Of a stretch of 64,000 bases of DNA, positions 43,550 to 53,281 are shown in pieces. The first letter of the stretch is position 1. Each line of letters opens with the position of its first letter. The stretch covers positions 248,001 through 312,000 of the forward strand of contig CAMLFH010000002.1 of assembly GCA_946479285.1 (NCBI GenBank). Direction: 5' to 3'. Source of the DNA: an uncultured Flavobacteriales bacterium (GTDB taxonomy: Bacteria; Bacteroidota; Bacteroidia; Flavobacteriales; Crocinitomicaceae). A program made the translations under genes and the position numbers. The notes under the pieces were generated by a model that did no database searches, was not told the DNA's origin, and was given only the letters and a program-made list of their open reading frames with translations.

Positions 43550-44164
43550 ATGACACAAAACAGTTCTACTTTGTACCCCGTTATGGAACATTTCTACACT
43601 TTACAGGGTGAAGGAAAATATACGGGAACTTCGGCATATTTCATTCGATTGGGTGGATGTGACGTAGGCTGTGTTTGGTGTGATGTGAAAGAATCCTGGG
43701 ATGCTGATGTACACCCGAAAATGAGCGTGGCTGAATTAACCGGTCTTGTTTCTCAATATCCAGGAGAATTAGTCGTTATTACAGGCGGCGAACCTGCTAT
43801 GTATGATTTGACAGTTTTGGTAGACGCACTGCATTCAATCGGTAAATACGTTGCCATAGAAACATCCGGAACAAGCGATTTGGCAGGAGCTGTGGATTGG
43901 TATACTTTTTCCCCGAAAAAATTTAAAGCACCTGTAAATGAAGCCTACACGAAAGCTTCGGAACTAAAAATTGTTATCTTTCATAAATCAGATTTGGCAT
44001 GGGCAGAAGACCACTCTCAAAAAGTGAATGAAAACTGTGTTCTCTATTTACAACCGGAATGGTCAAAAAGGGAACAATTATTGCCAACGATTATTGAGTA
44101 CGTAAAAAATCATCCGAAATGGAAGATTTCCTTACAAACTCACAAATATTTAGAAATACCGTAA
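43550..44164 (+). CDS. queE: 7-carboxy-7-deazaguanine synthase (radical SAM)
   Basis: 204 residues. The radical-SAM cluster motif is C37-x3-C41-x2-C44 in GGCDVGCVWCDVKESW, with the start YPVMEHFYTLQGEGKYTGT and VVITGGEPA. QueE turns 6-carboxy-tetrahydropterin into CDG in queuosine synthesis. The length fits the short Bacteroidota form. queC and queD are not adjacent. It heads a likely operon: a PorE-like gene begins 2 nt downstream, then ubiA-type and maf genes. Confidence 0.94.
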   Translation: MTQNSSTLYPVMEHFYTLQGEGKYTGTSAYFIRLGGCDVGCVWCDVKESWDADVHPKMSVAELTGLVSQYPGELVVITGGEPAMYDLTVLVDALHSIGKYVAIETSGTSDLAGAVDWYTFSPKKFKAPVNEAYTKASELKIVIFHKSDLAWAEDHSQKVNENCVLYLQPEWSKREQLLPTIIEYVKNHPKWKISLQTHKYLEIP

Positions 44165-44166
44165 GC

Positions 44167-46179
44167 ATGAAAAACCTTTTAATGGCTTTATTCATTTTAA
44201 CTGTAGCATCTTGTTCTACAGCTCAAATGGGCTACTCTTCTACAAACAAAAAAGCGATAGCCTTATTTGAAGAAGGTAGAGCTGAACCGGGCAAATCAGT
44301 TGATCCTAAAACTCATGGACCAAATTACGCCGGTGGAATTGCACTTTTGGAGAAAGCTCTGGAGAAAGATCCGAATTTTTGGGAAGCTCACATGGTAGAA
44401 GCTGAAATGTATGAAGAATTGAATCAGCCCTATAAAGCTATTGAACAATATAGAAAAACAATCGCAATCAATCCCAATCCAACTTCGGGTGGTGCAGTTT
44501 ATTTCTACCTGGGGACGTTGGAATATACTGTTGGAGAATATGACAATGCCATTAAAAACCTCACTACTTTCACCCAGGCAAAAGGAGCTCATCCGGAAAA
44601 TATTGCACGAGCAAATAAATTGATTAGTGATTGTGATTTTGCGCTTGAATCCATGAAGAATCCTACACAATTCAAACCTGTGAATTTAGGTCCCGGTGTG
44701 AATACAAAAGATGCTGAATACTTTCCAACCATTACAGTTGATGGAAAAACACTCTTGTTTACACGCAGAATTGAAGACAAGAGAGTTGCTGTTTATGGCG
44801 AACAGGAAGATTTTTATGTGTCCGGCCTCAGCACTTTTAATACCTGGGAAACTGCTGTACCAATGCCAAAAAACATCAATACAGTCAATAATGAAGGTGC
44901 TCCTACAATCAGTGCAGATGGCAGAAGTCTCATTTTTGTGGCTTGTGATGACGAAAGCGGAAGCTACGGAGACGGCAGAAAAGGAAGAGGAAGTTGTGAC
45001 CTGTTTTACACCAAACGATTAGGAAATCAATGGATTGATCCGGTAAATATTCCGGGAGCAATCAATACCGGGAACTGGGAAACTCAACCTTCGCTTTCAG
45101 CAGATGGAAAAACACTTTATTTCGTTCGAAGAGTGATGACTCGCGGCGGTATTCCGGATTCAGACATTTACACCTCCGTTTTAAAAGATGACGGAACCTG
45201 GGATACACCGGTCCGCTTACCAAATACCATCAATACGCCATTTATGGAAGAATCTGTATTGATCCATCCGGATGGGAAAACCTTGTACTTCTCTTCCCAG
45301 GGACATCGCGGAATGGGCGGATTGGATATTTTCATTTCAAGAATGAACGATAAAGGCGAATGGGGAAAAGCTGAAAACCTGGGATACCCTATCAATTCCA
45401 GTGCCGATGAAAATTCCTTATTGGTAAGTGCTGATGGTGAAATTGCATTCTTTGCATCTAACCGTGAAGGTGGATTTGGGAAACTGGATCTTTACTACTT
45501 CCTGATGCCGGAAAAATTCAAACCGGTTAAAACAGTTTACTTCGACGGTTTGGTATTCGATGCAACAACCAAAAAACCGCTTCCGGGAAAATTCTCCCTG
45601 ATCAATCTCAAAACAGGGAAAGAAGTGATCAAATCTGAGGCTGACCAGGTAAACGGGACATTTACCGTTTCACTTCCTTTGAATCAAGATTACGCTTTAT
45701 CGGTGAGTTATCCCGGTTATACTTTCTTTTCCCAGAATTTCAACATGACACTTGCAGACAACCAGGAATCGTTCCACATGGATGTACCGATGAACCCAAT
45801 AACTGCAGGTCCTCCAACAGCACTTCGCAATGTATTCTTCGATTTGGATAAAGCAACGCTTCGTCCGGAATCTTATGTGGAACTCAACAAACTGCGCGAT
45901 TTATTGAAAGCGAATCCAGCAATGAAAATTGAGATCGGCGGACATACCGATACGCGTGGTGATGATGCAAAGAACTTACAACTTTCCGATGCGCGTGCTA
46001 AATCCGTGAAAGACTATTTGATCCAGCAGGGAATTGAGGCTTCACGCCTTTCTTCCAAAGGTTTTGGAGAAACTCTGCCAATCATTACCGATGAAGCTAT
46101 TGCGAAAATGAGCAAGGAAAGCGAAAAAGAGAAAGCACACCAGGAAAATCGTAGAACGGAATACAAGATCCTGAAGTAA
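44167..46179 (+). CDS. PorE-like OmpA-family lipoprotein (TPR, beta-propeller, CRD, OmpA)
   Basis: 670 residues from ATG 44167. Lipobox VASC (Cys16). Domain order: TPR-like helices (about 45-165, EMYEELNQPYKAIEQYRKTI), a PD40/WD40 propeller (about 175-450, GAPTISADGRSLIFVACDDE), a carboxypeptidase-regulatory-like fold (about 455-545), and an OmpA peptidoglycan-binding domain (about 560-665, IEIGGHTDTRGDDAKNLQLS). This is the architecture of PorE, a lipoprotein that ties the T9SS to the cell wall. It lies 2 nt after queE and overlaps the prenyltransferase start by 1 nt. Other OmpA-type proteins share parts of this order. Confidence 0.88.
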   Translation: MKNLLMALFILTVASCSTAQMGYSSTNKKAIALFEEGRAEPGKSVDPKTHGPNYAGGIALLEKALEKDPNFWEAHMVEAEMYEELNQPYKAIEQYRKTIAINPNPTSGGAVYFYLGTLEYTVGEYDNAIKNLTTFTQAKGAHPENIARANKLISDCDFALESMKNPTQFKPVNLGPGVNTKDAEYFPTITVDGKTLLFTRRIEDKRVAVYGEQEDFYVSGLSTFNTWETAVPMPKNINTVNNEGAPTISADGRSLIFVACDDESGSYGDGRKGRGSCDLFYTKRLGNQWIDPVNIPGAINTGNWETQPSLSADGKTLYFVRRVMTRGGIPDSDIYTSVLKDDGTWDTPVRLPNTINTPFMEESVLIHPDGKTLYFSSQGHRGMGGLDIFISRMNDKGEWGKAENLGYPINSSADENSLLVSADGEIAFFASNREGGFGKLDLYYFLMPEKFKPVKTVYFDGLVFDATTKKPLPGKFSLINLKTGKEVIKSEADQVNGTFTVSLPLNQDYALSVSYPGYTFFSQNFNMTLADNQESFHMDVPMNPITAGPPTALRNVFFDLDKATLRPESYVELNKLRDLLKANPAMKIEIGGHTDTRGDDAKNLQLSDARAKSVKDYLIQQGIEASRLSSKGFGETLPIITDEAIAKMSKESEKEKAHQENRRTEYKILK

Positions 46180-47150
46180 TGCATTTTCTACGACTCATAC
46201 GGCCAATCAATTTGCTTGTCATTGCTTTGACAATGTATGGGATGCGCATTTATTTTATTCCGATGATTCCTCTGAATGATGAAAGTCTGAATTCGGAACC
46301 ATTGGATTTTTTCCTGCTTGTATTTTCAACCGTTCTGATTGCAGCCGGGGGTAATATTATCAATGATTATTTTGATGTGAAAGCTGACCGCATCAATAAA
46401 CCCGAGAAGTTGATAATTGGACAGCACATCAAAAAAAGATGGGCAATTGTCACACATTGGTCATTCAACTTCTTAGCATTTTCAATTGCCTGCTATTTGA
46501 GCTGGAGATACAAAACCTTTTGGTACGTATTCATTCATTTGCTGAGCATCAACCTGCTTTGGTTCTATTCGATGTACTTCAAACGCAGATTTTTGATCGG
46601 AAATGTCATCATTGCCGGATTAACTGCACTGGTTCCTATTCTTTGCGGAATTCACTTCCTGGAATTCATCCAAAGCCAACGTGATTATTTACCCACTGAC
46701 TGGTCCATCGATTCTCCGCTGCACACCGGCTGGGCTTTGGGATCTTATTTCAATACCTTTGTAGTACTCGTTTTTGCCTTCTACGCAGGCTTATTAAATC
46801 TGACTCGTGAAATAATCAAAGACATTGAAGATGTGGAAGGAGATTTACTGATTCGCGCCAAAACACTTCCGATTGTTCTTGGAAAAAGAAAGACAAAATT
46901 GATTGCAATTACTTTGTTGATCCTCGTTTTACTGACTTCTATTCCATTTCTTCTGGACGGTTATTTTATCTACAAGATGAAGTTTTTACAAGCCTTTGCT
47001 CCTGTTTTCCTGATTCCAATCGGAATTATCGGTGTGATCATTCTTCTTGCTAAAAAAGAAGAAGTCAAAAACCTGAAACGGGCAGATTTGTTAATCAAAC
47101 TCTTAATGGTAGTTGGCTGCTGCATGCCTTTCTATTGGTATTTTTTATGA
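46179..47150 (+). CDS. UbiA-family prenyltransferase
   Basis: 323 residues with eight or nine membrane helices. The two Asp-rich motifs are NIINDYFDVKADRINKPEKL (about 61-80) and REIIKDIEDVEGDLLI. It resembles the group annotated as geranylgeranylglycerol-phosphate geranylgeranyltransferase in Bacteroidota; the prenyl acceptor is not certain. The start codon shares one base with the PorE-like stop, and the stop overlaps the maf start (ATGA), so translation is probably coupled in the queE-porE-ubiA-maf unit. Confidence 0.87.
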   Translation: MHFLRLIRPINLLVIALTMYGMRIYFIPMIPLNDESLNSEPLDFFLLVFSTVLIAAGGNIINDYFDVKADRINKPEKLIIGQHIKKRWAIVTHWSFNFLAFSIACYLSWRYKTFWYVFIHLLSINLLWFYSMYFKRRFLIGNVIIAGLTALVPILCGIHFLEFIQSQRDYLPTDWSIDSPLHTGWALGSYFNTFVVLVFAFYAGLLNLTREIIKDIEDVEGDLLIRAKTLPIVLGKRKTKLIAITLLILVLLTSIPFLLDGYFIYKMKFLQAFAPVFLIPIGIIGVIILLAKKEEVKNLKRADLLIKLLMVVGCCMPFYWYFL

Positions 47151-47713
47151 ATGAATTGAAATGGGTCCTCGGATCACAATCTCCCCGAAGAAAAGAATTG
47201 CTGGCGGGAATCGGTGTTGAATTTGAAGTGCGCGTAAAAGATACGGAAGAAGTTTACCCGACTTCCCTTCCCGTTGAAGAAGTTCCGGAATACCTGGCAA
47301 AACTGAAAGCTGAGGCACTTCTCCCCGATTTAGCTCAGAATGAAGCGGTAATTTGTGCGGATACGGTGGTTATACTAGACGGAAAGATCCTTGGGAAACC
47401 ATTCGATTATGAAGATGCACGACAAATGCTTTCAAAGCTTTCAGGTCAAAAACACACGGTCATTACCGGAGTTTTCATGGGTTCAAAAGCAAAAAGCATT
47501 TCTTTCTCCGAACGAACGGAAGTAGCATTTGAGGACTTATCGGAAGAAGAAATCAGGTTTTACATCGAAAAATACATGCCTTTTGACAAAGCCGGTTCTT
47601 ACGGTGTCCAGGAATGGATTGGTTATGTGGCTGTAAAACGCATGGAAGGAACTTACACCAATGTGATGGGATTACCAACCAATCGATTGTACAAAGAGAT
47701 TCAAAAATTCTGA
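47147..47713 (+). CDS. maf: Maf-family nucleotide pyrophosphatase
   Basis: 188 residues from ATG 47147, which overlaps the prenyltransferase stop by 4 nt. Family signatures: WVLGSQSPRRKELLAGIGV at the N-terminus, ICADTVVILDG, and FDKAGSYGVQEWIG near the C-terminus. Maf proteins hydrolyse non-canonical or modified nucleoside triphosphates (such as dTTP, UTP or m5UTP) in the cytoplasm. Last gene of the queE unit. Confidence 0.93.
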   Translation: MNELKWVLGSQSPRRKELLAGIGVEFEVRVKDTEEVYPTSLPVEEVPEYLAKLKAEALLPDLAQNEAVICADTVVILDGKILGKPFDYEDARQMLSKLSGQKHTVITGVFMGSKAKSISFSERTEVAFEDLSEEEIRFYIEKYMPFDKAGSYGVQEWIGYVAVKRMEGTYTNVMGLPTNRLYKEIQKF

Positions 47714-47714
47714 C

Positions 47715-47844
47715 TTCGACTTCGCTCAGTCACCTTTTTGTTTACTCAAAAGATTAATCAATTGCTTGTCACAGAGACCTTATTCTCCTTCACCAAATTA
47801 AATTTCATGCCTTTATATCGAAAGGTGGCTGAGCGAAGTCGAAG
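47715..47844. repeat. Inverted pair of TTCGACTTCGCTCAG repeats
   Basis: CTTCGACTTCGCTCAGTCACC starts at 47715 and GGTGGCTGAGCGAAGTCGAAG ends at 47844; they are complementary except for one base and enclose about 85 nt. They separate maf from the convergent PNGase F-like gene and may form a large hairpin ending both transcripts. Confidence 0.65.
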
Positions 47845-47898
47845 CCAAAAAGAAACGCGATCCGAAATGAACCGCGTTTCCCTATTTTACTTTTTATT

Positions 47899-50800
47899 TT
47901 ACTGCTTAATAAACGGTGTCGTTTCCGAACCATTATCTCCGCTTACACGAACCAAATAATATCCGTTTTGTAAATCGCTTACCTGGAAATCTGCTGCGTA
48001 TGTTTGATTGTTATTGTAAACCGACTGATGTTTGACCACCCGTCCATTCATATCAATCACTTCTATTTTGGCATTGTTCCCCACATTTCCTACCAATTCC
48101 ACCCGAATTTTATCCGCAGATGGATTCGGGAAAACCAGTAATTCATTGTTCAATACTTCTTCGTCCAAACCTAAAGTAAATCCAACGGAGAAGTCATAGC
48201 GGTGATACGAACCAAAATCAGACGGAAAAATCTCCATCATAGCTCCGCCTACTTTTCTCACACGGAATCCACCGGTTGTTTCTCCTTCCACCTGGGCAGA
48301 ATACCAGAACCCGATTCCATCATCATCGCTGTCTTCCAAAATCAGGGAATAACATCCCGGAGCCAGGTTGAAAGTATCTTTGTAATCCGTGTTATTGGTC
48401 AAAGTAGTTCGCTGGAAAATGATATTTCCGGTATGATCCGTTAATTTCCATTTATTTTCATTTGCCTTGTTGTTTGTAGTCATCCAAACAAAGAATGCAC
48501 CATCTATAAACTCCGGAGCAATGTACTTCGTTTTAAACTCGTCATTCTGATGATATTCATCCAGCGTATTTGAACCAGAAATTTCAATCACACGGGCGTA
48601 GAATCCATTTGCCGGATTTGCACCAAACCAGAAGTTTTGGTTTGCAATCGGAATCTCAACTACCTCTTTTTGAAGAAACCCTAAATTACCACTCCATACG
48701 TAATCGATGAAGTTTCCGTAAGTCACCCAGATTCGGATCTTACAGTTTGTCAATGGAAGTGCTCCGTTATTTTGAAGGATTACACGCGGATTCGAACAGG
48801 TTGGATTAAACTTTTTGTAATACTCGTAACTATTCGGGTTTAAAATATCCAAAATTGCCGCATCATGCTGGAAGTTCGGCGCAGAATACGAAACCAGGTC
48901 AATTGCCGTAACGAAATTACCGCCGGCCTGTCCCATATCATTAGCAGGAACATCTGAAATATCGTAATCAATAGTTACCGTATCTCCCGGAGTCACATAA
49001 GATGTCAATTCGTGATCAAATTCACGAACCATGTCTCCCGGACACCATCCTTCACGTGCATATGGCCAGGTTCCACCCTGTTTTGTGTTCGGATTCTCTC
49101 CACAGTCATCTCTCCAGATACTCCAGGAGAAACGCTCTACTCCGTCAATGATGATTTTGTGTTGTTTATCCTGCCATTCGCAACATGCACCGGATCCAAC
49201 CTGACCATGTCCTGTCAAACGTGTTCGGATCTTGAAGTTTGCAGAAGTATCCGAAAGCATCACTTCTTTTGCCTGCAAGACAACATCGTTTGCCATATCC
49301 GAATAATTATAAGAAGTCCAGTTTTGCCAAACCGGCTTAATATCGTGCACATCTCTTGCCGGAATTCCTTCAACAAATGCAAATTTCAGATCGATCAGCT
49401 CCTGTGTATTGTGAGCAGCCAAATCTACCATTCCATGCAGGTATTTTTGGTAATCCGTCACATCGTAAATCCAGGTAAATCCCTGTGGTCCCAAATCAAA
49501 TCCAATTCCGTAAGGCGTAATATACCGGCCAATTTCGATGTCATTCAATTCTTCAAAAGGCGGCTGGTAATAAGTAATAGTCGCATTGGCCTGCGTCACA
49601 TCAATCGGACTTGGTCCTGAACCGATATTTGTTCCTGTAGAAGTCAGTGTATCGATAGTTCCTAAAGCATAAGTCTTCTCATTGGAAGAAACAATAAAGC
49701 TGTTGTCACTTGCTACGTAATTAAACTTCACAGAAACTTCCGGGAAAACAGCGGTCAATGCCGAATCAACAGTTGAAGCATTATAAGTTCCCTGGTCCAA
49801 AGAGAAAACCGGAATTTCATTCATCATTTCAGTTCCTGCCACATAGCTGTTATTCAAAACCATTACAGCGCTTGTATTGGAAGCCATTGCCAAACGATTA
49901 TGAATACTTCGGTCGATAATGCCTCTTTCCCCGTCAAAATCGTAGTAAAGCTCTAAATCAGAATAGTTCGGATGCGTATTGTTGATCTTTTTATCCTTCC
50001 ATGCAGCAATATCCGAAGCATTCAAAGCTGTTGACCAAACGGAAAACTCATCCAGCTGACCGTTGTAAAAGTTATCGTTCGCATTTCCGTTTGCCCCTAA
50101 AATAAAGCGGGAAATTTTCCCAACCGGCAATGTTTTACCGGTTCCTGAATGCCACTGTACTCCGTCTTTGTAAATAAACATCTGACCGGTAGATGATTTC
50201 TTCACGAAAGCCCAGTGATGCCAAACGTTATCAATTTCTGCTGCTGCAGCCAATTTAGAGATTCGGTCGTAACTTCCTCCGCTCCCGGCATCAAAATAGA
50301 TATTGTTGTCCGACCATGGAAAATGAATATTGAATACCCGTTGATTCATAGAATCTACTGCTTCCAAAACAGAAGTATTCATTCCGGCAACGCCGTTTCC
50401 TTTCGCCCAAAATGCGATAGTAACGTCCGCTCCCAAAGTCACATTACTCAGGTTTACATCTGCAAAATTGCTTCCGGTTGCTCTGAAAACTCCGCCCCTG
50501 TTAGTGTAAAACAAGGAAGAAGAAGAGCCTAATGTCTGCATAGCCAATCCGCTTGAAACGGTTGACACATGTGCGTCTTCGTAAGCAATCTCTATGATCA
50601 GGTTGTCTGTTCCGTTATAATTGAAAGGCTGCGAAAAATGGAAAGTATTCGCTCCATTCACAATATTCATCGCATCATCCGTGTAAACAGCCGTCATTCC
50701 GCTGGTTTCCCAAGCTGTAAGAGTTGAAGCCGAAGTGTGTTTCACTTTGATAACCACATTCTCCAATTCAGAGATTCCCTGGTTAAACAGCAGCTGCAAT

Positions 50801-51339
50801 GCCTGGAGATTTCCTGCGATGATCCCGTTTGCGGCCAAATCAGAAGCCGAAACAATCCATTGCATTTTCGCTCCGTTGGAACCCACATTCACGAAATTAA
50901 CCGTGGAAGCAGCTGTTCCGGAAATCGCTTTCATATCCGAAGTTTGAACCGTTCTACGCGCAACTTGTCTGTATTGCTGATCGAAATAAGCCTGGTTCGC
51001 ATAAGCATAGGAAGCCGGAGCTGTTGTATTTACTTTAAAGGCATTTCCGTTAAACGACACAGAATCCATGATTCCTGTATGCTCAAAAATCCGGGTGTAA
51101 GCCAAATAATCCCATTCCCCGCAATTGTAACTGTCCCAGGTTGTCAACGGACTGCATTTCAATTTATAGTACATCAATACTTTTTCAAAACGCTTTGTAT
51201 CCAAACTAGCCGGAAACTGAAAGTTAGCCCTTCTTGTTTCAATCGTATCGAAAGTATAGGTTTGAACCCAGGTTGTATCCTGAGCAAATGATGTCATTGC
51301 TATCAGTCCCAGGATACCGGAGAGAATTCCTTTTTTCAT
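47899..51339 (-). CDS. PNGase F-like T9SS cargo protein with a large LamG-containing insertion
   Basis: 1,146 residues; signal peptide cut after SFAQ. Residues 73-77 (CGEWD) and 84 onward match the start of the PNGase F N-domain, with Asp77 at the place of catalytic Asp60. About 510 residues, including a LamG-like domain (about 295-450: VTIAFWAKGN, WHHWAFVKKS), interrupt it before EIGRYITPYG (602-611). The second domain has TGHG, CCEW with Glu721 (Glu206 of PNGase F), CGENP and GWCPG. Glu118 has no clear equivalent. The last ~80 residues are a type A sorting domain (FPNPSADKIRVELVG). It probably releases N-glycans outside the cell, or binds them. Confidence 0.85.
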   Translation of the reverse strand: MKKGILSGILGLIAMTSFAQDTTWVQTYTFDTIETRRANFQFPASLDTKRFEKVLMYYKLKCSPLTTWDSYNCGEWDYLAYTRIFEHTGIMDSVSFNGNAFKVNTTAPASYAYANQAYFDQQYRQVARRTVQTSDMKAISGTAASTVNFVNVGSNGAKMQWIVSASDLAANGIIAGNLQALQLLFNQGISELENVVIKVKHTSASTLTAWETSGMTAVYTDDAMNIVNGANTFHFSQPFNYNGTDNLIIEIAYEDAHVSTVSSGLAMQTLGSSSSLFYTNRGGVFRATGSNFADVNLSNVTLGADVTIAFWAKGNGVAGMNTSVLEAVDSMNQRVFNIHFPWSDNNIYFDAGSGGSYDRISKLAAAAEIDNVWHHWAFVKKSSTGQMFIYKDGVQWHSGTGKTLPVGKISRFILGANGNANDNFYNGQLDEFSVWSTALNASDIAAWKDKKINNTHPNYSDLELYYDFDGERGIIDRSIHNRLAMASNTSAVMVLNNSYVAGTEMMNEIPVFSLDQGTYNASTVDSALTAVFPEVSVKFNYVASDNSFIVSSNEKTYALGTIDTLTSTGTNIGSGPSPIDVTQANATITYYQPPFEELNDIEIGRYITPYGIGFDLGPQGFTWIYDVTDYQKYLHGMVDLAAHNTQELIDLKFAFVEGIPARDVHDIKPVWQNWTSYNYSDMANDVVLQAKEVMLSDTSANFKIRTRLTGHGQVGSGACCEWQDKQHKIIIDGVERFSWSIWRDDCGENPNTKQGGTWPYAREGWCPGDMVREFDHELTSYVTPGDTVTIDYDISDVPANDMGQAGGNFVTAIDLVSYSAPNFQHDAAILDILNPNSYEYYKKFNPTCSNPRVILQNNGALPLTNCKIRIWVTYGNFIDYVWSGNLGFLQKEVVEIPIANQNFWFGANPANGFYARVIEISGSNTLDEYHQNDEFKTKYIAPEFIDGAFFVWMTTNNKANENKWKLTDHTGNIIFQRTTLTNNTDYKDTFNLAPGCYSLILEDSDDDGIGFWYSAQVEGETTGGFRVRKVGGAMMEIFPSDFGSYHRYDFSVGFTLGLDEEVLNNELLVFPNPSADKIRVELVGNVGNNAKIEVIDMNGRVVKHQSVYNNNQTYAADFQVSDLQNGYYLVRVSGDNGSETTPFIKQ

Positions 51340-51467
51340 AATTTATAATCAGTATAGGATCGTAAAGATAGTCCAAAGGAGTGTTCAAGCCTATATCGAT
51401 TTTGTGACAGTTTCGGGACAAAAGTCTATTTTAGGGTTCAAACTACCCAAATGTCTTGGAATGCTGA

Positions 51468-53165
51468 TCAGTAAACTTTATAGACCGGAAGCCGGTTAAA
51501 GGTCTTTTTTTCAAAGCGTTGGCTATTCTGATAAACAAAGAAAAGCTGAGCTTCCCCACTTTTTGCAAATTCGGGTTCGCTTACCTTCTTCTGTTCGAGC
51601 TGTTCCCGGAGGCTTGGATTCTCTTTTAAAATCGTTGCGGCTTCATCTTCAAAAACGTATGCAGAGAAATATTCTTTTTCCTGGATATAACTGTCCATCA
51701 GGTTCCATGAAAAGTACGAATCTTCGCAACGCGGTTCCAGAACGGATAGAATAAAGTTCCGATTATCCTGATCACATGGAACCCAAATGCTTCCGGCCGG
51801 GATAAGTACTTCTTCTTCATTTTCCATGCTTTTAACCTTGCGGTGAAGGTAGTGCCCTTCGTATGGTTTTGCTCCGGACTCAAAATCCAGTATTCGAATG
51901 GTATGAACTTTTTGGGCACCACTTTTATTCATTTCCACGAATCGGATCCCGTTTGCATGCAATCGTTCGATCACCGCTGTCGCTTCTGCGGAAACAATGT
52001 ATCCTTTTGGAATTCGGATAGAATCGCAGGCCTGATATGTTTGATACCAGGGAATATACTTCGTGTAAGGTTTCGAACGATCATAGAACAGGCGGTTTTT
52101 TCCTGAAATTTCGCTTGGTTTATAACCGAACTCATATCCTTTAAATAAAATAGAATCTTTTTTATCTGTCAATTGGTAATTGAATCGAAATAAACCGGAT
52201 ACCTGCTCATTGGCAAGTTTTGCTTGTTGTCTTGCACGTTCAATTTCCAGCGTATTCTCCTTGCTCCAGTGAACTAAAAAATCCAAATAATCTTTGGTTG
52301 CCTGAACTCGCTTTGGAAAGGGTTTCAGCATATGCGTTTCGACAGTAATACTTAAAGCCTTAAAAAGCGTTCCATAACCCTGTGCATAGCGCGGCAGATC
52401 ATTGAAAGCCTCAATACCGGATTCCGGAGTTTCTCCTTTTGTTTCCACGTAAGGCGACCAATCCCAACCTTTCTTTTTTAGCGCTTTTGTAAGATTTGGC
52501 AAGTATTTTTGCTGGAAGAGATGATACAGATCCGGCGCCATTCGCTCTTTCATGGAATGAATCAATGTAAGCGTATACTGATAATCCGCTCCGTTGGAAA
52601 CATGCGTATCTACAAACACATCAGGATCCAGCGCGTGATAGATTTTCGCAAACGTCTGCATATTCTTCGAATCCATTTTGATAAAGTCGCGATTCAAATC
52701 CAGGTTCTGTGCATTTCCCCTGAAACCGTACTCTTCCGGTCCATCCTGGTTTGCCCGGCTCGAAGAAGATCGGTTCATCATTCCACCAACATTGTATGCC
52801 GGAATAATTGCGATGACAGGTAAATCTTTCGTTTTCTTGCCCTTTTTGATCCATTCTTCGATCCAAAGTAAACAAGCATTTACTCCATCCGGTTCACCGG
52901 CATGAATGGCATTATTGATTAAAACAGTAGTACCTGTGCGTGCTTTTTCAAGTGACTTGTCATAATCTCCCGCCCCGTTGAGAATTAAAACATAGATAGA
53001 TTCTTCCGTGTCAGACGGGCCCATTTCATACAACTCAATTTCTTCATGTTCGAAGTCCAGTTGTTTATAAATTTGGATCACCTCGCGATAAGTCGGAGTT
53101 TTATTCCCATCCCATTGTGCCAAGCCAAACAGCGGAAAAAGAAGTGTGAAAATTGTCAATTTCAT
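51468..53165 (-). CDS. M14-family metallocarboxypeptidase
   Basis: 565 residues with a signal peptide (MKLTIFTLLFPLFGLAQ). The zinc site HxxE is His88-Ala-Gly-Glu91 in INNAIHAGEPDG, the third ligand is His188 in VDTHVSNGADY, and the catalytic Glu is likely Glu277 in SITVETHML. RANQDGPEEY and NLDLNRDF fit the family. The ~280-residue C-terminal part is an extra domain. It would trim peptides or proteins in the periplasm or outside. It lies next to the PNGase F-like gene on the same strand, but 128 nt apart. Confidence 0.9.
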   Translation of the reverse strand: MKLTIFTLLFPLFGLAQWDGNKTPTYREVIQIYKQLDFEHEEIELYEMGPSDTEESIYVLILNGAGDYDKSLEKARTGTTVLINNAIHAGEPDGVNACLLWIEEWIKKGKKTKDLPVIAIIPAYNVGGMMNRSSSSRANQDGPEEYGFRGNAQNLDLNRDFIKMDSKNMQTFAKIYHALDPDVFVDTHVSNGADYQYTLTLIHSMKERMAPDLYHLFQQKYLPNLTKALKKKGWDWSPYVETKGETPESGIEAFNDLPRYAQGYGTLFKALSITVETHMLKPFPKRVQATKDYLDFLVHWSKENTLEIERARQQAKLANEQVSGLFRFNYQLTDKKDSILFKGYEFGYKPSEISGKNRLFYDRSKPYTKYIPWYQTYQACDSIRIPKGYIVSAEATAVIERLHANGIRFVEMNKSGAQKVHTIRILDFESGAKPYEGHYLHRKVKSMENEEEVLIPAGSIWVPCDQDNRNFILSVLEPRCEDSYFSWNLMDSYIQEKEYFSAYVFEDEAATILKENPSLREQLEQKKVSEPEFAKSGEAQLFFVYQNSQRFEKKTFNRLPVYKVY

Positions 53166-53200
53166 GGGATAAAATTAAACATCTAACGCAAATTGTAGCA

Positions 53201-53223
53201 GATCAGTCGCAACTGATCGCTAC
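53201..53223. repeat. Palindromic repeat, intergenic copy
   Basis: GATCAGTCGCAACTGATCGC followed by TAC matches 24998-25020 with one base changed (GCA versus GCG). It lies in the divergent space between the carboxypeptidase gene and the next secreted protein. Confidence 0.7.
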
Positions 53224-53281
53224 TTTTGAACGAATAATGAACTAACTTTCAGCATTATTGTATTACACCAAAAACGAATCC

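Noticed and set aside
49012..49620. A 202-codon plus-strand frame opposite the PNGase F-like gene
   Set aside because: Antisense shadow with no signal, motif or promoter.
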